Positions 43,951 to 52,498 of a stretch of DNA of 64,000 nt are shown in pieces. Numbering within the stretch: the stretch's first letter is position 1; every line of letters begins with the position of its first letter. The notes under the pieces were generated by a model. The model searched no databases. It saw nothing but the letters and a program-made list of their open reading frames with translations, and was not told the DNA's origin. This DNA is from Streptomyces sp. NBC_00353 (lineage in GTDB: Bacteria > Actinomycetota > Actinomycetes > Streptomycetales > Streptomycetaceae), in the NCBI RefSeq assembly GCF_036108815.1, contig NZ_CP107985.1, positions 9,297,501 through 9,361,500 on the forward strand, read 5' to 3'. Position numbers and translations under genes: made by a program.

Positions 43951-45221
43951 TGGGCAAGGCCGGCGATGAGGAAGAGGGCCGGGGCCTGGAAGGGGACAGG
44001 AAGCCGGTTGGCGCGGAGGCGCAATTCTCCGCGCTGCTGGAGGACAGTGCCGAGGACCTGTACGAGCACGCCCCGTGCGGCTACCTGTCCACCCTGCTGG
44101 ACGGCCAGATCGCCAAGGTCAACACCACATTGCTGGACTGGCTCGGCTACGAGCGCGGTGATCTGGTGGGTCGCAGGCACTTCTCCGACCTGCTGAGCGT
44201 CGGCGGGCGGCTCTATCACGAGACGCATTACGCGCCGCTGCTGCGCATGCAGGGTGAGATCAGCGGCATCGCCCTGGAGCTCAAGGCCGCCGACGGCTCC
44301 CGTCTTCCGGTCCTGGTCACCTCGACGGTGAAGACGGGCAGCGACGGGCAGCCGTTGCTGATCCGCACCACCGTCTTCGACGCCCGTGACCGCCGCGCCT
44401 ACGAAACCGAGCTGCTGCGCGCCCGCCAGGAAGCCGAGCGGGAACGCGAACATCTCAAGCGCCTGAACGCCACCCTGCAGAAGACTCTGCTGCCGCCGGC
44501 CCTGGCGAACGTGCCTGGTTTGAACGTCGCCGCGCACTATCACATCGCTTCCGCCGATGAGGTCGGCGGCGACTTCTACGATCTCTTCCCGCTGGCCGCC
44601 GGCACCTGGGGGTTGTTCCTGGGGGACGTGTGCGGCAAAGGTGCCGCCGCCGCGGCCGTCACCTCCCTCGCCCGCTACACGCTGCGTGCCGCCGCCGTCT
44701 ACGACCCGGACCCCGCAGCTGTGCTCGGCAACCTCAACACTGTCTTGAACCACGAGTACAGCGGGACCGACCCCCGGTTCTGCACCGTGATCTTCGGCCT
44801 GCTCACCCCCTACGGCGAGCAGGGCGGTTTCCGCGTCACCCTGGCCAGCGGCGGACATCCCTCCGCCCTGCTGATGCGTGCCGACGGAACCGCCGACTAC
44901 CTGCCCACCCCCGGCGGCCAGCTCATCGGCGTCCTGCCCGACGCTCACATCGCCACCACCACCATCCGCCTGAACCCCGGCGACACCCTTCTGCTGCACA
45001 CCGACGGCCTCACCGAAGCCCACACCGCGAGCACCGGAGCCACCGACCGCTACGGCGACGAAGCCCTCCTCGACTTCGCCCGCACCCTCGCACCCACCAC
45101 CGCCACGGACACGATCGTCGCGATCCGCGACCTGCTCGACACCTTCGGCACCGGCGTGGACGACGACACCGCCGTCCTGGCCATCAACGTGCCCCGACCG
45201 ACCAGTGAAGAGCAGCAGTGA
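43947..45221 (+). CDS. rsbP: RsbP-like PAS-PP2C (SpoIIE) phosphatase
   Basis: Translated from an ATG overlapping the RsbQ stop, the 424-residue protein has a PAS domain (about 36-150: YLSTLLDGQIAKVNTTLLDW; VGRRHFSDLL), a coiled-coil linker (ETELLRARQEAEREREHLKR) and a PP2C/SpoIIE domain (about 196-420). Metal-binding D209 (EVGGDFYD) and D227 (FLGDVCGKG) are visible, as is the TDGLTEA motif. It should dephosphorylate the STAS antagonist encoded by the next gene, freeing a sigma factor. The PAS domain would receive the signal from the RsbQ partner. All key residues are intact. Confidence 0.92.
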   Translation: MMGKAGDEEEGRGLEGDRKPVGAEAQFSALLEDSAEDLYEHAPCGYLSTLLDGQIAKVNTTLLDWLGYERGDLVGRRHFSDLLSVGGRLYHETHYAPLLRMQGEISGIALELKAADGSRLPVLVTSTVKTGSDGQPLLIRTTVFDARDRRAYETELLRARQEAEREREHLKRLNATLQKTLLPPALANVPGLNVAAHYHIASADEVGGDFYDLFPLAAGTWGLFLGDVCGKGAAAAAVTSLARYTLRAAAVYDPDPAAVLGNLNTVLNHEYSGTDPRFCTVIFGLLTPYGEQGGFRVTLASGGHPSALLMRADGTADYLPTPGGQLIGVLPDAHIATTTIRLNPGDTLLLHTDGLTEAHTASTGATDRYGDEALLDFARTLAPTTATDTIVAIRDLLDTFGTGVDDDTAVLAINVPRPTSEEQQ

Positions 45222-45577
45222 CCCAGCGACTGACCCTCCACACCCGCGCCACTCCCGCCGGACCTGTCATGGAACTGGTCGGGGAACTGGACCGACACAC
45301 CGCCTCCGACGTCCGCACCGCGCTACTGGAGCTCGACCTGCGAGCGGGGCAACAGCTCGTCCTCGATCTCGGGCGCCTCACCTTCTGCGACTCCACCGGG
45401 ATCACTGTCCTGCTGGCCGCCCGCAACCACGCCCTGGCCGCGAAGGCGGCCATCGTCCTGGCGGCGGTCCCCGACCGCGTCAGCCGCATCTTCCGCATCG
45501 TGGGCCTGGAACAGGTTTTCCCCACGCACACCACCGCCCAGGCCGCCGAAGCCGCCTGGCGGCCGACACCGAGCTGA
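45218..45577 (+). CDS. STAS-domain anti-sigma factor antagonist (RsbV-like)
   Basis: The GTG at 45218 overlaps the RsbP stop by four bases. The 119-residue STAS protein has the phosphorylation motif FCDSTGITVLLAARNH (S59 predicted acceptor) and a strand start VMELVGELDRHTASDVRTAL. Anti-anti-sigma proteins bind an anti-sigma kinase when unphosphorylated. Its place in the operon makes it the natural substrate of the phosphatase. No anti-sigma kinase or sigma gene is in the window, so the output sigma factor must be elsewhere. Confidence 0.92.
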   Translation: MTQRLTLHTRATPAGPVMELVGELDRHTASDVRTALLELDLRAGQQLVLDLGRLTFCDSTGITVLLAARNHALAAKAAIVLAAVPDRVSRIFRIVGLEQVFPTHTTAQAAEAAWRPTPS

Positions 45578-45857
45578 CTGACTCCGCGCACCCAACGGCC
45601 CCCTCCCAGCCCAGGAGCGACGAGACCCGCTGAGCAACGGCCCTACTTGCTGCGCGACGCCAAAGCCCGGTCCAAAGACTGCCTGAGGCCCCCTCAAAGT
45701 TGCTGGGGAAGCGCACATGCAGCTCGGGGAGGATGAAGGAACGGCGCCGTGAGCGTGGGGGTTCGGCCAGTCGAAGCCTGAGCTCGGAGATGCGGAGGCC
45801 ACGCGGATGCAGGTCAGGTAGCGGGTCGGCGGCTCCGTCGTGCTGTGGTGATTCGCG

Positions 45858-46772
45858 TCAGGCCGCGGAGCGGGGAAGGTCAATTGAACGGCTTTCCTCT
45901 ATGACTTGGTAGCCGGCGCTCGTGTACAGGTTCATTGCCACCTCGTTACCGCCCCACACGGTGAACATCAGCGCCGAGTCGCCGGCTGCGAGCGTTGCCC
46001 GTTCGCCGGCTGCCATCGCGGCCCGACCGTACCCTTTGCCGCGGTGCTGCTCCTGGATGTGCAGCGAGTAGCCGTAGGTGACCCCCGGGAGGTATCCGTG
46101 CTTCAACCAGCCGGTGCCGATCTGCTCGCCCGCCGCCTCGAGCATCAGGAACGTGTTGTCCGGCGTCGCCAGGCCCTCGGGAATCAGCTTCGCGAAGTCG
46201 CGGTCGGACTTGCGTACGGCCTCCTCGGGGCCAAGGGCACCCGCCCGGACGATGTCGCCGACGTAGGCGACCTTCTCGGAGGCGAGCCACTCGGGATATT
46301 CGGCCTGTGTCATCGGCCGTGCGGTGACGCCATCGAGTGATTCCGGCGGGGAACTGACGCGCCGCGCCCTGAGCTGGCCGAGGACGGAGTAACCGTCGAA
46401 CAGCTCGCCGGCGGGCTCGGTGAGCCGTATGTCCACCCGGTGTGCGTCGCGCTCAGCGCACCATCCCTCGGCCCAGTCCCGGGCGTCCTGCTCGTGCCCC
46501 CGCCCGGTGTGGAGCGCGTCGACGCGGAGGTCGCCGATACGGCCCGCGAGCGCGCCGTTGTCGTCAGCCACGACCACGGCGACGTATCCCACTCGGGTCC
46601 CGGCATCCGCTATCTCAGCGACGGTCCAGTCGCCGACGCTGGCGCGTACCTCATCGAGCATGCGCTCCGCCGCGGCCGCACCGAGCCCGGCCGCCGTGTA
46701 CGAGCCGCGTAGCCGCCGCTCGAAGTCCATCTGCCACTCAGTGCTGTTGCCGAGGATGCTGAATTCTGTCAC
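45858..46772 (-). CDS. GNAT-family N-acetyltransferase (tandem domains)
   Basis: GTG at 46772 gives 304 residues with two GNAT-like halves. The N-terminal half has EIADAGTRVGYVAVVVADDN and LTEPAGELFDGYSVLGQL. The C-terminal half is the canonical part: LKHGYLPGVTYGYSLHIQEQ, HRGKGYGRAAMAAGERATLA (acetyl-CoA loop) and NEVAMNLYTSAGYQVIEESR. This matches mycothiol-synthase-like two-domain acetyltransferases in arrangement, though not clearly in sequence. It is a single gene; the substrate is unknown. Confidence 0.88.
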   Translation of the reverse strand: MTEFSILGNSTEWQMDFERRLRGSYTAAGLGAAAAERMLDEVRASVGDWTVAEIADAGTRVGYVAVVVADDNGALAGRIGDLRVDALHTGRGHEQDARDWAEGWCAERDAHRVDIRLTEPAGELFDGYSVLGQLRARRVSSPPESLDGVTARPMTQAEYPEWLASEKVAYVGDIVRAGALGPEEAVRKSDRDFAKLIPEGLATPDNTFLMLEAAGEQIGTGWLKHGYLPGVTYGYSLHIQEQHRGKGYGRAAMAAGERATLAAGDSALMFTVWGGNEVAMNLYTSAGYQVIEESRSIDLPRSAA

Positions 46773-46962
46773 CTGATCACACTAGCCACGTTGTCATGAA
46801 CCTGTACGGGTGATCTCGCGTCGATACGCTTCCGGGACTTGCGTACTTCCCACAGTGCTACCCGCAACTGGCTGACCCTTGGCCTCGACCGTCGGCCGTT
46901 CGGATCCGTCGATATCAAGCCGGGTGGACCCAACGAGGCTCCTGACCGACCAAGATGAGCGC

Positions 46963-47265
46963 ATGCCCAGCGAACCCCTGCAGATCCCGCTCGATCAACT
47001 CCGGCGTGCCTTCGAGCTGGCGCTGCGGCACATTGAAGCTTCAGCGGGCAGTACGGTGACACTCGAACACGACTACTTCTGGTCTGTTCCGGGAGATGAA
47101 CTGTACGACGTCCACAACGAGCCGACAGCGATCACGATCGGGCGGCTCTCGGAGTCGTGGCAGCACCTTGAGGGCCTGCTCGCCCACGAGGACCGAGCCG
47201 TGGGCCACCACCTGGTCCGGCTTGCCGACGTCATCCGGGCGATCGGCCAGGACGCTGACTGCTAG
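46963..47265 (+). CDS. Small acidic hypothetical protein (100 residues)
   Basis: ATG at 46963 begins MPSEPLQIPLDQLRRAFELA. The protein is acidic and helical, with WSVPGDELYDVHNEPTAITI and HLEGLLAHEDRAVGHHLVRL, and has no export signal. The ribosome site is weak. The character is of the small soluble type often annotated as immunity-like, but I recognise no family. It lies just upstream of the AlaRS-like locus in the same direction with 150 bp between. Confidence 0.65.
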   Translation: MPSEPLQIPLDQLRRAFELALRHIEASAGSTVTLEHDYFWSVPGDELYDVHNEPTAITIGRLSESWQHLEGLLAHEDRAVGHHLVRLADVIRAIGQDADC

Positions 47266-47415
47266 CCACTACGACAACATGTGACTGAGCGCTTCATTTG
47301 GCATCTCTGATGCCTCGTAGAAGTGGTGAGACGCCCCGGCCGCTCTGTCTCACGGGACAGTCGCGTGGGATGTTCTGGCGGAAAATTCGAATGCTTCGGT
47401 GGGCAGGACCGCGTT

Positions 47416-47496
47416 ATGGTCATCCGCATGAACGTCACCGGCCTCAACATCATCGCGACCGCGCGAGCGACCAGCTCGCCGGTTGCCGCCGCCTGA
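47416..47496 (+). CDS. Alanine-rich leader peptide of the AlaRS-like gene
   Basis: The ATG at 47416 has AGGA seven bases upstream and encodes 26 residues; an internal ATG at 47428 would give 22. The second half contains six alanines in fourteen residues (IATARATSSPVAAA), ending in three consecutive GCC codons before TGA. It lies 126 bp upstream of an alanyl-tRNA-synthetase-like gene and overlaps the first arms of alternative RNA hairpins, as expected of an attenuation control peptide. An alternative view, a peptide substrate for the AlaRS-like enzyme, cannot be excluded. Confidence 0.5.
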   Translation: MVIRMNVTGLNIIATARATSSPVAAA

Positions 47497-47534
47497 CCTT
47501 CCCCTCCCCCCGGCGACCGGAAACGGTCCGTCGG
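47463..47534 (+). promoter_or_regulatory. Attenuator-like alternative hairpins before AlaRS-like gene
   Basis: Four segments can pair in competing ways. GCGAGC (47463-47468) pairs with GCTCGC (47474-47479). CCGGTTGCC (47479-47487) pairs with GGCGACCGG (47512-47520), one G-U. The same GGCGACCG pairs with CGGTC-GTC (47524-47532) around a GAAA loop, giving a roughly 10 bp terminator-like stem 47510-47534 with one bulge. The first arms lie inside the alanine-rich leader. There is no U-tract. The pairings were found by eye, not by folding software. Confidence 0.5.
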
Positions 47535-47622
47535 TAGTGCCGTGGCGCCCCTGGCCCCGGCCGGACGACTGAACGGTCCCGTTCTCCGGTGCCTCCCCGC
47601 TGTGACGCGAAGGAGTCAACCC

Positions 47623-48789
47623 ATGAAGACAGAACAGCTGGTCAGTAGGTTCATCGAGTACTTCGAAGAGCGCGCCCATCGCCGGATCGTCGGCTCGACG
47701 CTGCTGCCACCGCCCGGTGACCCCGTGCTGTTCACCACCTCCGGCATGCACCCGCTCACTCCATACCTGGAGGGCCGCTCCCATCCGCTGGGCAGGCGGC
47801 TGGTCAACGTGCAGCGGTGTCTGCGCACCACGGACCTGGAGGAGGTCGGCGACGCCACTCACCTGACAGTCTTCGAGATGCTCGGTACCTGGTCGCTGGG
47901 CGACTACGAAGGCCCGCTCAGTCTCGACTGGGGATACGGGTTGCTCACCGAGGGACTGGGTATCGATCCTGGCCTGCTGCATGCCACCGTCCATGCCGGT
48001 GACAGTCAGACCGGGCCCGACACCGCTTCCCTTCAGCTGTGGCAGGACCGCGGTGTCCCCGTTGAACTCACCGTGGAGGACAACTGGTGGTCCAACGGAC
48101 CTGTCGGACCGTGTGGTCCTGACTCGGAGATCTTCCTGTGGAGCGGTGACTGCCCACCCCGGTCAACCCCCACCCGCGACGACCGCTGGGTGGAGGTGTG
48201 GAACCACGTGATGATGACCCACCGACGGCTCGACGACGGTTCCCTCGTACCTCTACCCCAGCGCAATGTCGACACCGGACTCGGCCTGGAGCGGCTGTCC
48301 TCACTGCTCCAGGGCAAGTCGTCCGTGTTCGAGTGCGACGTCTTCGACCCTTGGCGCCGCCTCGTGCCGCCCCTGTGGCCCCTGGAGGAGCCCTCACTTC
48401 GTCTGGTCTGCGACCACCTGCGCTCGGCCGTCGTGGTGCTCGGCGACGGCGTGCGCCCGGCCAACACCGGACGGGGCTACGTGCTGCGCCGCCTGGTACG
48501 GCGGGTGCTGACCGTGCTCTGGCGGGACGAGCCCTCACTTGGTGTCGAAGACCTGCCGGAAGAACTGGTCCAGCACACCCTGGACCACTTCCGGCAGGAC
48601 ATGCGCCCAGGCGACGTACTACGGATGTTGCTCGAGGAGGAGCGCCGGTTCCGTCGGCTCCTGGAGCGGGGTCGGCAAGTGCTCGCCCGACCCCGGTTCC
48701 AAGGCCGGCTGACCGAGGAGGACTTCCACTACCTCCACGACACCCATGGTCTGCCACGTGAGCTGGTCATGAGCCTGCGGCAGGAGTGA
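47623..48789 (+). CDS. AlaRS-like synthetase catalytic core without editing or C-Ala domains
   Basis: ATG at 47623 follows AAGGAG. The 388 residues cover only the class II aminoacylation core and tRNA-recognition helices of alanyl-tRNA synthetase, which is normally near 880 residues. Motifs visible: FTTSGMHPL, LVNVQRCLRTTDLEEVG, THLTVFEMLGTWSLGDYEG, WWSNGPVGPCGPDSEIF, RNVDTGLGLERLSSLLQGKS and PANTGRGYVLRRLVRRVL. The editing domain with its HxxxH-C-H zinc site and the C-Ala domain are absent by design: the frame ends cleanly with a stop. It may be a resistance paralogue, an amino-acid-activating enzyme for a small-molecule pathway, or a regulator. Leader and attenuator upstream suggest control by charged tRNA-Ala. 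Confidence 0.88.
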   Translation: MKTEQLVSRFIEYFEERAHRRIVGSTLLPPPGDPVLFTTSGMHPLTPYLEGRSHPLGRRLVNVQRCLRTTDLEEVGDATHLTVFEMLGTWSLGDYEGPLSLDWGYGLLTEGLGIDPGLLHATVHAGDSQTGPDTASLQLWQDRGVPVELTVEDNWWSNGPVGPCGPDSEIFLWSGDCPPRSTPTRDDRWVEVWNHVMMTHRRLDDGSLVPLPQRNVDTGLGLERLSSLLQGKSSVFECDVFDPWRRLVPPLWPLEEPSLRLVCDHLRSAVVVLGDGVRPANTGRGYVLRRLVRRVLTVLWRDEPSLGVEDLPEELVQHTLDHFRQDMRPGDVLRMLLEEERRFRRLLERGRQVLARPRFQGRLTEEDFHYLHDTHGLPRELVMSLRQE

Positions 48790-49358
48790 GGCCTGCGGGG
48801 GCGACGCGCCGCGTGGGCAACGACGACCGACGGCCGTGCCTTCGCAGCAGACGGCTCCGGCTGCAGCATTCCTCTGGAGGACCGAGGCCATCGCCGGTGG
48901 TGGCGCGTCGGTTGTCCCCGAGCTGGAGATGGAGCGGGCACTCGAGCGGCACGACCGCATGCGACCGATCAGAGTCCGTTGCTCCGTTCAGTCGGGGCAG
49001 CAGTTCAGTCGTTCCTTCGCTGGTCGGTCAGGCCGCCCGAACAAGGACCTCGCGGAGCTCCGGTGCGTCGATGACTGCTGCCGAACAGCGCGACAAGCGC
49101 GCGTGTCGGGTTGTGATCAATCTGCGGGGCTTCCCTTCGCGGCGGGAACTGATCCGGTGCATCGTTTTGCGTGATGAGGATCCAACTGGCAGATACAGAT
49201 TCGGAATTGGCCAATCTGTATCTGCCGATCGGTGAGTCCGGCCCGTGCCCCGTACGGCTCCGACAGCAGTTCGAGGGCGTGATCCGGCGGGCCAGAGGGG
49301 CAGGGAGGACGGCGACGGCCGCCGTGGTGACGGGCGCGGATCTTCTGGGCCCCGCGGG
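48790..49358. other. Gap of about 570 bp after the AlaRS-like gene
   Basis: It lies between convergent genes (AlaRS-like and DoxX). No coding sequence was recognised; the strong hairpin at 49187-49225 is the only clear structure. Confidence 0.4.
49187..49225. terminator. Strong inverted repeat between convergent genes
   Basis: GGCAGATACAGATT and AATCTGTATCTGCC are perfect 14 bp arms around an 11-base loop. The arms are unusually AT-rich for this DNA. It could serve as a bidirectional terminator for the DoxX gene and AlaRS-like gene, or be the end of a lost mobile element. Confidence 0.55.
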
Positions 49359-49715
49359 TCACCAGAGGCCGTGGTGGACCAGGCCCAGAGCCAGGGCGGC
49401 CGCCGCGGTGGAGAGAAACACTATGCCGCCTACGATGTTGCGGGAGCCCACCCGCAGGTGGGCGATGATTGCGCCGATGAAGTACAGCACGAGGCCGGAG
49501 GCGGCGAGGGTCCCCAGGAACGGCACGGCGAGCCCGGCCAGCAGCCCCACGGTGCCCGCTGCCAGCAGCATGCCCAGCACCGGTACCCATTTGCGGGGGA
49601 TGCCCTTCATGTCCGCCTGGGTCTTGGGGTATTCGTGGCCGATCAGGTAGGTGACGGCGGCGGCACCGTTGAAGACCGCGCCGAGGATGGTGACCGTGAC
49701 GTAGGCGGCGAACAC
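49359..49715 (-). CDS. DoxX-like integral membrane protein
   Basis: GTG at 49715 with GGAGAAA upstream gives 118 residues; an ATG 13 codons further up lacks a ribosome site. Four membrane helices are evident (VTVTILGAVFNGAAAVTYLI; VLGMLLAAGTVGLLAGLAVP; LAASGLVLYFIGAIIAHL; IVFLSTAAAALALGLVHHG). The loop KTQADMKGIPRKWVPVLG is typical of DoxX-like proteins. The role in actinomycetes is poorly known; some relatives take part in quinol or sulphur redox processes. It is a single gene. Confidence 0.85.
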   Translation of the reverse strand: MFAAYVTVTILGAVFNGAAAVTYLIGHEYPKTQADMKGIPRKWVPVLGMLLAAGTVGLLAGLAVPFLGTLAASGLVLYFIGAIIAHLRVGSRNIVGGIVFLSTAAAALALGLVHHGLW

Positions 49716-50764
49716 GATTTCTCCGTTTCTGTGGGGAATTGAGTTGCTGGGCACTCCGTCGTGGGATGCCGTTCTCCTGATGACGAGCCAGCGACTCGAT
49801 TTGTGACATCGGTTGGCAGCCGGGCGTGCCAGTGGTCTCGAACGCCATCCAGGAAGGCGCGCAGGACCTCAGCGTGCTCCGTGCGGCGGCAGAGGATGCA
49901 GTCGACGGCACGCACGAGGATATGCGGTACTTCTTGGAGCAGGGTCAGTACGAGATAACCGCCCTGGCCTGCTGGAGGTGCGCGCGACAACCGGCGAAAC
50001 CCGCCCGGGCCGGCGCGGGGAGAGATGTGGAAATGGAGACGCCGGCGGAAGAGGCTGTCACTGATGCGGTTCGCGGTGAGGGCAGCGGGACGATCCGTGT
50101 GTACGTAGCCGCCTGCGCGGAACTCATGCCGCCATTGTTCATGGGCCTTGCAGGGGCGGCGCGGCCGGACGGGAAGCCGACCTGGACTGCTACGCGGAGT
50201 CTGTACGCGACCTCTGGCATGCCGACCGTCCGCGTTTCCGCGCCCAGGAGCAGCGGATCCAGTCCCTCTCGGCGTCCGGTGACGACGCAGGGCCGTGGGA
50301 GTCGAGCGTCGAGGCGGGGCGGGAATGGTTCCGTGCCGTGTTGGGCCGTATCACGGGCTGACGGCAGATCACCCCGAAACTGACTGGTGCCTGCCGACCA
50401 CGGTACGAGTGAGGTGAGCGCCGTACTTGACCACACGTGCCAAGTACGGTGCTCAGTCACATCCCCTGCGGCTGAGCACGCTGATTGGCCTTACGTTCCT
50501 GGGACGGGAGGGGCAAGCCGTTCGTGAGGTTGGGCCGCCAAGGGGCGCTGGGTGCGGCTTTCACCTTGCTGCCATCCGTGGCTGCCGTGGCTTGGCCGCT
50601 CGGCGCCCCACGAGGACGAGGCCGCCACATTGCTTACGAGCAGCAGCATGCTGTGGTCTGCACCTGGCGGGCAGACACTTGACGTGGCGGGACTGAGCGT
50701 CCGACCTGTTGGCAAGAAGTGCGGCTGGTTCGCGCGTGCTGGGCCATGCCGTGCACGGGGCCGG
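49716..50764. other. One-kilobase stretch with coding relics but no clear gene
   Basis: A plus-strand frame from 49826 (VVSNAIQEGAQDLSVLRAAA, EDMRYFLEQGQYEITALACW) starts well and then loses coding character near 50000. In another frame at 50170-50361, CYAESVRDLWHADRPRFRAQ and SSVEAGREWFRAVLGRITG look coding. This suggests one or two decayed genes. A short stem TGCTCAG/CTGAGCA lies at about 50451-50480. I cannot assign any family. Confidence 0.35.
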
Positions 50765-51400
50765 TCACGGCCCGGACAGGCCGAGCAGGTCTGCCGCATT
50801 GGTGTCGAGGATCATCGAGACCCCCTCCGGGGCGAGCCCTGAGTCAGCAATGTAGTCCACGGCCCGCAGGAAGACCTCTCCGTCCTCGTACGGAAAATCC
50901 GTTCCGAGTACGAGGCGGTCCGCCCCGAATGATGCCGCGGCGGCGACGAGCGCCGGCGAATGCACGTGGCTGACAGTGTCGAACCACAGGCGGCCGACGG
51001 CGACCGATGGCAGCTCGGGCGTCTCAGGGGACTCGAACGCCAGATGGTCGTCAAGCCGGCGCGGCAACAATGGCAGCGCCCCGCCCAGGTGCGAGGCCAG
51101 GATGCGCATCCGCAGATGGCGCACGGGGATGCCCGCGAGGATCAGGTGCATGACCGCCACCGTGTCCTCGACCGGTGCCCCGACCATCCATGTCATGCTG
51201 TGCCCGGTGATCAGCGGGCTGGCGGCCCCTTCGCCGGCCGGGTGGACATACAGGACGGCACCGCGCCGATCGAGCTCCTCGTAGAGAGGGGGGCGAAAGG
51301 CGGATCGGCGAGTGTGCGGCCGAGTACGGTCGTGGTCACGCCGATACCGACCGCACCGAGGTCGTCCAGGGCGTGGACGACCTCGCGCAGGCGCCATGAC
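50765..51400 (-). pseudogene. Amidohydrolase-family (ACMSD-like) gene, truncated and frameshifted
   Basis: On the minus strand ALDDLGAVGIGVTTTVLGRT then LADPPFAPL precede a frameshift near 51288. After it come YEELDRRGAVLYVHPAGEG, LRMRILASHLGGALPLLPRR, RLWFDTVSHVHSPALVAAAA and LVLGTDFPYEDGEVFLRAVD to a TGA at 50765. These are the metal-binding barrel strands of amidohydrolase-2/ACMSD enzymes. The N-terminal HxH strand is missing and there is no credible start, so it is inactive. Confidence 0.75.
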
Positions 51401-51651
51401 TGGCCACGGCGCCCAAGCCTTGAGCAATCGGATACGGCTGAGCACGCCGCTTGAGCAGCGTGACAGGCGAAGCGCTGGTCGTTCGCTCCGTGATTCCGAG
51501 GGCGGCAGGGCCACGGTGTCGGCGCCCTCGCCGGAGCCGAACGAACCCGCCCGCCGGTGTTCCGTTCTCCCGGCCCCGGTCCGCCGCGGATATGCCGGGG
51601 TGGGCCAGGAAATCCCTGGCCCACCCCGGCCTTGCGCTTCAGGGGCTCGTG

Positions 51652-51999
51652 TCAGAGGCGAGGGGCGTCGTAATATTCACCGACCGCTTCGTGATAGCCC
51701 GGGTCGCCGAGGTGCTTGTCCTTGTCGAACTCGGGTGAGTCCTTGATCTCGGCCTTGGTGCGCGAGACATGGATCTTCTTCTCCGAGGCGTCGATGAGGG
51801 TGATGGTTCCGGCAGGCAGCAGTACGTGCTTACCGAAGATCCAGACGCCGGTGTCGACCACGATGCAGGAGGAGCCAACCTCATCGGAGTGCTTGTCGAC
51901 CTTGCCGATGCTTCCGTCGGTCGCCTCGACCTTGTAACCGGTCAAGTTCGTGCCGGCGGTGTAGCCCGTGGTCGGCCGGTATCCCCAGATGTCGCTCAT
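51652..51999 (-). CDS. PRC-barrel domain protein
   Basis: ATG at 51999 has an excellent AAGGAG site six bases upstream; another ATG 15 bases before is less likely. The 115-residue protein opens SDIWGYRPTTGYTAGTNLTG and has the PRC-barrel core YKVEATDGSIGKVDKHSDEV, GVWIFGKHVLLPAGTITLID and KIHVSRTKAEIKDSPEFDK. It ends DPGYHEAVGEYYDAP. PRC-barrels bind nucleic acid or protein partners; this stand-alone type in Streptomyces is linked to stress responses in annotation, but its role is unproven. Confidence 0.9.
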   Translation of the reverse strand: MSDIWGYRPTTGYTAGTNLTGYKVEATDGSIGKVDKHSDEVGSSCIVVDTGVWIFGKHVLLPAGTITLIDASEKKIHVSRTKAEIKDSPEFDKDKHLGDPGYHEAVGEYYDAPRL

Positions 52000-52264
52000 G
52001 CGTAGCTCCTTCATTGCGTGCAGGTTGAGAGAAATCTGTATTTCGCCGTCGATCAGACGCGGCGTTACCCTCTCGAACATTCGCGTGCCCACCCTCGGAG
52101 ATCTCACACGGTCGGATCCACCCGCCCACAGGAATCCCTTGCCGTGGCGGCAGCTGACCAATCCTTCGTCGCTGGTCAGCGCCTCGCGAACCGTCGGTGC
52201 GGGTCCCAGGAATTGGTTGGGGACGCTGGGGCGGCGGTATGCGAGTCGGGGGTTGCGTACTGCT

Positions 52265-52350
52265 TCTGTGCTCAGTCACAACAAGTGGCTACCTGCGCCG
52301 AAGCGGGATCCGCTGCACGGTCCCGGACAAGGCCGATCACGTCCGGTTCC
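52265..52350 (+). mobile_element. IS5-type transposase fragment, left piece
   Basis: The frame reads TSGYLRRSGIRCTVPDKADH and then loses similarity. It corresponds to the LRRRGIRCTIPDKADQ segment before the catalytic glutamate of IS5-like transposases. The C-terminal piece of the same type lies at 53455-53605 in the same direction, beyond a lipoprotein gene. Confidence 0.65.
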
Positions 52351-52498
52351 ACGCCGGTGCAGATGGTGCTGAACCAACGCGGCCCCACGTCTACTGACGG
52401 CTCGCTGTCTCCTGCCGCCGCAACCGGTGAAACCTGTCCTGGGCCGGGCGCGTCACAAGGCAAGACAGCCTGCCACACTGTTCTTTCCAGAGGTCGAA

